A DNA stretch of 64,000 nt from CAYTGR01 sp964437445 (lineage in GTDB: Bacteria > Chloroflexota > Anaerolineae > B4-G1 > SLSP01), in NCBI GenBank assembly GCA_964437445.1, contig CAYTGR010000007.1, positions 1 to 64,000 on the forward strand, read 5' to 3'. Shown in pieces: positions 59,818 through 64,000 of this stretch. Position 1 is the first letter of the stretch, and each line of letters begins with the position of its first letter. The translations under genes were made by a program, and so were the position numbers. Under the pieces are notes generated by a model that saw only the letters and a list, made by a program, of their open reading frames with translations, was not told where the DNA came from and did not search any database.

Positions 59818-61095
59818 ATGGACGGTCACGCGATCTGGCTACTGTTCCCCCTGCTGCTGGGCCAGGGTCTCCTGGCAGCAGTGCGCGCTGTAGTGATGCG
59901 TGCCCAATGGGAAGAGCAGCAGGAGCCGCCACCACCCCCCCAGCCAGCCATCACCGCGCTCAGCGCCTCGGTGGATCTGGCGTTGCTGGGACTCATGGCG
60001 AGCTATTTTCTGGTAGGGGTGGAGGTCGGCATCCCTTATCTGGTAGCGCAAGAGCACGCCCGTTTTCCTCAAGCGCCGGCCTGGCTGTTTCCCATGACCG
60101 GGGCGGCTTTTTTCTTCGTCCTGCTGTGGCTTGATCTGGGACTGGGGCTGTTGGGACCTGAAGCCCTGAGCCACACCTTAGCGCCGCATTGGATCGCCGG
60201 GTTGGTCCGATTGGCGCAGGGTATCCACCGGTTAAGCCGGCCTTTTTCCCGCTCGGCCCTGGCCCTCGGCAACACCTTTTCCCGCTGGCTGGGCGGTAAG
60301 CCACTCCAACGTGGCTCCCTCGTCACCGAAGAGCAGATCAAAACCCTGGTCACTGCCGGGGAACAGGTCGGTGCCATTGAAGAAGAAGAGCGGGCGATGA
60401 TCTATTCCATCTTCCAGTTAGGAGATACTCTCACCCGCGAAATCATGGTGCCACGAATTGACGTGGTGGCGCTGGATGTGAACACTCCGCTCCGAGAGGC
60501 CCTGCCCCTGATCGTGGACAGCGGTCATTCCCGCATCCCCACTTACGAGGAAACGGTTGACAACGTAGTGGGCATCCTGTATGTCAAAGATCTCTTGCAA
60601 TATTGGAATACCGCCGGGGAGGTGCCGCCATTGCGGCAGATTTTGCGTCCGGCCTATTTTGTGCCGGAGGCCAAACGATTAGACGATCTCCTGCGCGAGC
60701 TGCAACACAACAAAATCCAGCAGGCAATCGTGATAGATGAATATGGGGGTGTAGCCGGTCTGGTAACCTTAGAAGACATCATGGAAGAAATCGTGGGTGA
60801 GATTCAAGATGAATATGACCGGGACGAACCGCAAGTGGTTGATCAGGGGGACGGCGCTTATCTTTTTGATGGCCGCATTCCCTTAGATGACGTGCAGGAG
60901 CTGCTGGAAATTCCTCTGCCGCTGGAAGAAGCCGATTCTTTAGGGGGCTTCGTTTACAACCAGCTGGGACACATCCCCAGCCCAGGCGAGGCACTCCGGT
61001 TTGGCCCGGTGACGTTTGAAGTCGTGGAGACCGCCAACCGGCGGATCCGCAGAGTCAAAGCCCTCAAGGCTGCCACCAAGGAGCAAGAAACATGA
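59818..61095 (+). CDS. CorC/HlyC-family protein with CBS pair and divergent N-terminal membrane domain
   Basis: A 425-residue protein. Three hydrophobic segments occupy residues 1-130, taking the place of the usual DUF21/CNNM domain, but their sequence is divergent. A linker leads to EEQIKTLVTAGEQVGAIEEEE, two CBS domains (MVPRIDVVALDVNTPLREAL; QQAIVIDEYGGVAGLVTLED) and a CorC_HlyC C-terminal domain (DGRIPLDDVQELLEI). The family is linked to Mg2+ or other ion handling, often called hemolysin-like without proof. It overlaps cdd by ATGA. Confidence 0.88.
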   Translation: MDGHAIWLLFPLLLGQGLLAAVRAVVMRAQWEEQQEPPPPPQPAITALSASVDLALLGLMASYFLVGVEVGIPYLVAQEHARFPQAPAWLFPMTGAAFFFVLLWLDLGLGLLGPEALSHTLAPHWIAGLVRLAQGIHRLSRPFSRSALALGNTFSRWLGGKPLQRGSLVTEEQIKTLVTAGEQVGAIEEEERAMIYSIFQLGDTLTREIMVPRIDVVALDVNTPLREALPLIVDSGHSRIPTYEETVDNVVGILYVKDLLQYWNTAGEVPPLRQILRPAYFVPEAKRLDDLLRELQHNKIQQAIVIDEYGGVAGLVTLEDIMEEIVGEIQDEYDRDEPQVVDQGDGAYLFDGRIPLDDVQELLEIPLPLEEADSLGGFVYNQLGHIPSPGEALRFGPVTFEVVETANRRIRRVKALKAATKEQET

Positions 61096-61499
61096 GCCAG
61101 CCTGAAATCAATGCTCTCTCTCTCGTTGCGCGGGCTGTGGAAGCCCGCCGCTTTGCCTATGCGCCCTATTCCAACTACACAGTCGGGGCAGCCGTCCTGA
61201 CTGCGGATGGACGTGTGTTCACCGGGTGCAATGTGGAAAATGCGCTCTACCCTCTCTGCACCTGTGCGGAGCGGGTGGCCATCACCAAAGCCGTATCCGA
61301 AGGGGCGCACCAAATTGTGGCCCTGGCAGTTGCTACTGGCAACGGCGGGACACCGTGTGGATCCTGCCGCCAGACACTCCGTGAATTTGCCGATCCGCAG
61401 ACCCCGGTCTTCATCGCCTGGGCCGACGGCCATTACCGCGCCACCACGCTGGCCGCCTTACTGCCCGACAGCTTTTCAGCTGCGGATCTGAAGCAATAG
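61092..61499 (+). CDS. cdd: Cytidine deaminase
   Basis: A 135-residue tetramer-type enzyme that deaminates cytidine and deoxycytidine in pyrimidine salvage. Zinc and catalytic residues are seen in CAE (Cys58, Glu60) and PCGSC (Cys89, Cys92); NVENALYP is the nucleoside-binding motif. The start overlaps the CBS protein stop by ATGA. Confidence 0.96.
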   Translation: MSQPEINALSLVARAVEARRFAYAPYSNYTVGAAVLTADGRVFTGCNVENALYPLCTCAERVAITKAVSEGAHQIVALAVATGNGGTPCGSCRQTLREFADPQTPVFIAWADGHYRATTLAALLPDSFSAADLKQ

Positions 61500-61514
61500 G
61501 TCGGGGCACAAACC

Positions 61515-61611
61515 AGTCGCCCCTCAGCTGAAGGGCGACTTTGCACCGGTCGCCAGAAAGCCCAAACCGGACGCCGGGGCTGGCGGAGGCTTCCATTGGT
61601 CCGCGCCAGCC
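61515..61611. terminator. Two hairpins between cdd and the DUF35 gene
   Basis: Hairpin one: agtcgccc (61515-61522) with gggcgact (61533-61540). Hairpin two: ggctggcg (61578-61585) with cgccagcc (61604-61611). Neither has a strong T-run; their place between convergent genes suggests transcription end. Confidence 0.45.
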
Positions 61612-61658
61612 CGCGTCCTGTAACTCTCAATCAGCCAGGATACGTTGTATCTATAGCG

Positions 61659-62072
61659 CTAAGCCGCTCGTCCCAGGCCCACCGGCCGGAACTTGTAGCC
61701 GTAGGCGATGGTGCCCTCTTCGCCATGGGTCCGCAGCCGCCGGGTGACCATTTCCACCGGCATCCCAATCTTCACATCGTCGGGCCGCACGTCGGTCAGC
61801 TGGGCGGTGATGATGGGACCTTCCTCCAGCCGGATCAACGCCACAGTGTAGGGCGTGTATTCCTCAAATCCTTCGGGCGCACTGTAGATGGTGCTAAACG
61901 AATAGACCTCGCCTTTGCCGCTGAAGGTGTAAGATTCCTTGGCTGGCTTCCCGCATGACGGGCAGATATCCCGCGGGGGGAAAATTTTAGCCTTGCAATG
62001 ATGGCAAATTTCCCCTTCCAACCGATACCGCTGCCCGCGCAGCCGCCAATCGTGTGCAACTTTGGCTTCCAT
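61659..62072 (-). CDS. Zinc-ribbon/OB-fold protein (DUF35 type), partner of thiolase and HMG-CoA synthase
   Basis: A 137-residue protein with a rubredoxin-like zinc ribbon (Cys23, Cys26, Cys37, Cys40) followed by an OB fold (GKGEVYSFSTIY, TPYTVALIRLEEGPIITAQL). In archaea DUF35 proteins bind CoA and join thiolase and HMG-CoA synthase in one complex that channels acetoacetyl-CoA. Its position right after those two genes supports the same job here. A 101-bp gap separates it from the thiolase gene. Confidence 0.88.
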   Translation of the reverse strand: MEAKVAHDWRLRGQRYRLEGEICHHCKAKIFPPRDICPSCGKPAKESYTFSGKGEVYSFSTIYSAPEGFEEYTPYTVALIRLEEGPIITAQLTDVRPDDVKIGMPVEMVTRRLRTHGEEGTIAYGYKFRPVGLGRAA

Positions 62073-62173
62073 AATTTTATCTCCTTGAAATTAGTAATAA
62101 GCAAATCAGAGCTCAGCAAGTAGTACACCCAACTAATCACTGAGTGCCGGTAGTCGGAACACTAATGTTCCCG

Positions 62174-63331
62174 CTACCCCATTCGCTCCAGAATATGCGT
62201 GACAATCGTCGCGCCACTGCCACCAATGTTCTGCGTCATGCCCAGGCGGGCATTCGGAATCTGATTCGGCCCGGCCAGGCCCCGCAACTGCAACACGGCC
62301 TCCACCACCTGGTACATCCCCGTCGCCCCGACAGGATGGCCCCGCGCCTTCAACCCGCCCATGGTCGCAATGGGGATCCGCCCTTGCAGCGAGATCTCGT
62401 TTTCCAGGGCCAGGCGGACACCCTGTCCCCGTTCGGCAAATCCGGCAGCCTCCAGGCTCAAGGCCGACATGATGACGAAAGCGTCGTGCAATTCAAAGAA
62501 ATCCAGGTCCTGTGGCTTGATCTTTGCCATCTCGTAGGCCCGCTGGCTGGAAAGCGCCGCCGCATCCAGCCAGAGCGGATCCGGCCGGTCGTGCATCGCC
62601 ATCGTGCTGGTCGCCACCGCCGAGCCTTTGACCAGCACCGGCGCGGGGCTGAGCGTCCGCGCGTACTCAGCCGGCGCCAACACCACGGCAGCGGCCCCGT
62701 CACAAATGGGCGCGGCATCCAGCAGGCAGATGGGCGTCGCAATCATGCCCGCGCGCATATATTCCTCCACTGTGATCGCGTGGTGGAAGATCGCGTTAGG
62801 GTTGTTCATGGCGTTTTGGTGCGCCGTGATGGCAAAGTTGGCAAAGTCATCGCGCTTCCAGCCGTATTCATACATGTACCGTCGCATGAGCAATCCGTTC
62901 AGCGAAACAAACGAGACCCCCTGGCTGATTTCGTAATCGTCATCGGCAGCCAGCGCCAGCGCCGCCGTAGTTTCCCGCCCCGAGGTGTCGGTCATCTTCT
63001 CCACGCCGATCACCAGTGCCAGGTCTATCATCCCGCTGGCCACGGCCATCATCCCGACCCGCAGCGCGGCCGACCCGGAAGCGCAGGCCGCCTCAATCTT
63101 CATCGCCTCCACGCCGGTCAGGCCCAGGAAATCGGCCAACAACGTGCCGAGATGCTCCTGGCCCGCGATCTCGCCGGACATCATGTTGCCAACGTAGACG
63201 GCATCCACCCGCTCCACGTTGGCGTCGCTCAGCGCATTGAAACCAGCCTCGAAGCCGAGGGAGCGCAAATCGCGGTCCCAATGTTCCCCCACAGGTGTCT
63301 GCCCGATGCCAATGATGGCTACGTCACGCAT
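62174..63331 (-). CDS. Acetoacetyl-CoA thiolase, archaeal/SCP-x-like type
   Basis: A 385-residue thiolase that condenses two acetyl-CoA. The nucleophile Cys83 is in EAACASGSAAL; ELHDAFV replaces the NEAF motif of bacterial PhaA-type enzymes, and GGLKARGHPVGATG carries the second catalytic His. There is no C-terminal Cys-containing CxGGG loop: the end reads GMTQNIGGSGAT. This layout is that of the archaeal/SCP-x thiolases. A GGAGG site precedes the ATG. Confidence 0.93.
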   Translation of the reverse strand: MRDVAIIGIGQTPVGEHWDRDLRSLGFEAGFNALSDANVERVDAVYVGNMMSGEIAGQEHLGTLLADFLGLTGVEAMKIEAACASGSAALRVGMMAVASGMIDLALVIGVEKMTDTSGRETTAALALAADDDYEISQGVSFVSLNGLLMRRYMYEYGWKRDDFANFAITAHQNAMNNPNAIFHHAITVEEYMRAGMIATPICLLDAAPICDGAAAVVLAPAEYARTLSPAPVLVKGSAVATSTMAMHDRPDPLWLDAAALSSQRAYEMAKIKPQDLDFFELHDAFVIMSALSLEAAGFAERGQGVRLALENEISLQGRIPIATMGGLKARGHPVGATGMYQVVEAVLQLRGLAGPNQIPNARLGMTQNIGGSGATIVTHILERMG

Positions 63332-63406
63332 AGATTTTTCCTCCAGTGTGATCAGTGATTGGGGTATAGTGAGCAGGGAAAACCAGGCCCCTTCTCACCA
63401 ATCACC

Positions 63407-64000
63407 TCATCCCAGCAACAACTTATGGCGGTAACGGGTGTAGAGTGCATAATCCACCTCCACCCGCCGCTGGATGTAATCGCTCACTTTGGGTGCTTTC
63501 TCGCGCCGCTCCACCAACGCCGGCGTGGTCTCCCACACAAACGCATCTGAGCCCGCGCCGGAACCAAAGCTAACCACCAGGATGCGATCACCGGTTTGGG
63601 CGACGTCCAACGTGGCCGAAAAGCCGGTGATAGCAGCTCCGGCGTAGGTGTTGCCGATGACGTCGCTGAGCAGGCCCGGCGCGATCTGCTCCGGTGTGAA
63701 GCCCAGCCGTTCGGCCACCCGCTCCGGGAACTTCACGTTGGGTTGGTGGAAAATCGCATAAGCGAAGTCGGCCGGCTGGAATCCCATCTCGCTCATGATG
63801 GCCTGCGCCGCTGATTGGATATGGTGAAAGTAGGCCGGCTCGCCGGTGAAGCGCCCGCCATGGCTGGGATAGCGCTGGTATTCGCGCCGCCAGAAGTCAG
63901 GGGTGTCGGTCACGTAGGAGAGCGATCCCAGGCAGCGGGCCAGGGACTCCTCCGCCGGACCGACGATGAAAGCCGTGCCGCCACTGGCCGCGGTGTACTC
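63407..64000 (-). CDS. Hydroxymethylglutaryl-CoA synthase, C-terminal part (5' end outside window)
   Basis: About 197 residues of the C-terminal part. It adds acetyl-CoA to acetoacetyl-CoA, the committed step to HMG-CoA in the mevalonate route. Visible marks are TAASGGTAFIVGPAEE, FHQPNVKFP with the catalytic His, GNTYAGAAI and VVSFGSGAGSDAF. The acylated Cys lies upstream of the window. The frame runs open through the right edge. It is the first of three genes with thiolase and DUF35 protein, an archaeal-style set. Confidence 0.93.
   Translation of the reverse strand, partial: EYTAASGGTAFIVGPAEESLARCLGSLSYVTDTPDFWRREYQRYPSHGGRFTGEPAYFHHIQSAAQAIMSEMGFQPADFAYAIFHQPNVKFPERVAERLGFTPEQIAPGLLSDVIGNTYAGAAITGFSATLDVAQTGDRILVVSFGSGAGSDAFVWETTPALVERREKAPKVSDYIQRRVEVDYALYTRYRHKLLLG

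Noticed and set aside
62144..63358. A 404-codon plus-strand frame opposite the thiolase gene
   Set aside because: Same reasoning: fully antisense to a clear thiolase with complete motifs.
1..64000. CRISPR arrays, rRNA genes, prophage or integrase genes, parS consensus
   Set aside because: Looked for direct repeats with regular spacing, rRNA-like conserved blocks, phage structural genes and the palindromic parS sequence; none seen by eye. A computed search could still find degenerate parS sites.

Overview
The window looks like a draft or metagenome-derived chromosomal segment of a bacterium of the Chloroflexota, probably Anaerolineae- or Caldilineae-like. This is inference from gene content and style. 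The flanks are GC-rich. Sigma-A promoters are E. coli-like and often carry an extended -10. Exported proteins carry a YLPL-type motif. An acetoacetyl-CoA thiolase, HMG-CoA synthase and DUF35 set of archaeal type lies at the right edge. Two runs of exactly 100 N mark scaffold joins. One of them (2495-2594) is flanked by the same 55 bases on both sides, so it is probably a spurious gap. The other (17377-17476) cuts both clpP and an ADP-forming acyl-CoA synthetase. I saw no rRNA, CRISPR array or prophage.

Left part, 1-22.8 kb, is housekeeping. It holds the end of a class III aminotransferase, tRNA-Val(CAC), an orphan membrane histidine kinase, and then a long leftward run: a molybdopterin oxidoreductase-fold protein without any cysteine, mutM, ribonuclease J, a GT4, a DAG kinase-like lipid kinase, a Ca2+/H+ antiporter, a DUF protein, a PHP phosphatase, a nucleotidyltransferase, lipA and a dolichyl-phosphate-type GT2. 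A ferritin-like gene and parB follow, with a divergent promoter pair between parB and tig. Then come clpP, the acyl-CoA synthetase, a Gfo/Idh/MocA oxidoreductase, a PlsC-like acyltransferase and an Atg22-like MFS transporter.

Middle part, 23.3-58 kb, is a large surface-glycan locus, visibly AT-richer but mosaic. Its left border carries a decayed insertion sequence with intact 11-bp inverted repeats; its right border carries an intergenic repeat. It has three main blocks. Block A (41537 to 23369, minus) encodes five separate glycosyltransferases of GT2 or GT4 type, two GT-C-like membrane proteins, a membrane-anchored heparinase-like protein, an AsnB-like enzyme without its glutaminase cysteine, a methyltransferase, a flippase-like membrane protein, a lipoprotein and a secreted repeat protein. 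Block B (41644 to 47303, plus) encodes a GT2, two GT4 and a YfhO-like membrane protein. Block C (58010 to 47454, minus) encodes an orphan Wzt-type ABC ATPase, a GT4, a methyltransferase, two large GT2-GT4 double enzymes and a secreted FG-GAP protein. Blocks A and C both end in exported proteins, which suggests that glycan assembly and particular surface proteins are made together.

Right part, 58.4-64 kb, returns to GC-rich housekeeping genes: glmU, a CorC/HlyC-type CBS protein and cdd on the plus strand, then a leftward set of HMG-CoA synthase, thiolase and a DUF35 zinc-ribbon/OB protein, most likely the entry to an archaeal-type mevalonate route. GlmU supplies UDP-GlcNAc, a precursor for the neighbouring glycan locus as well as for peptidoglycan.
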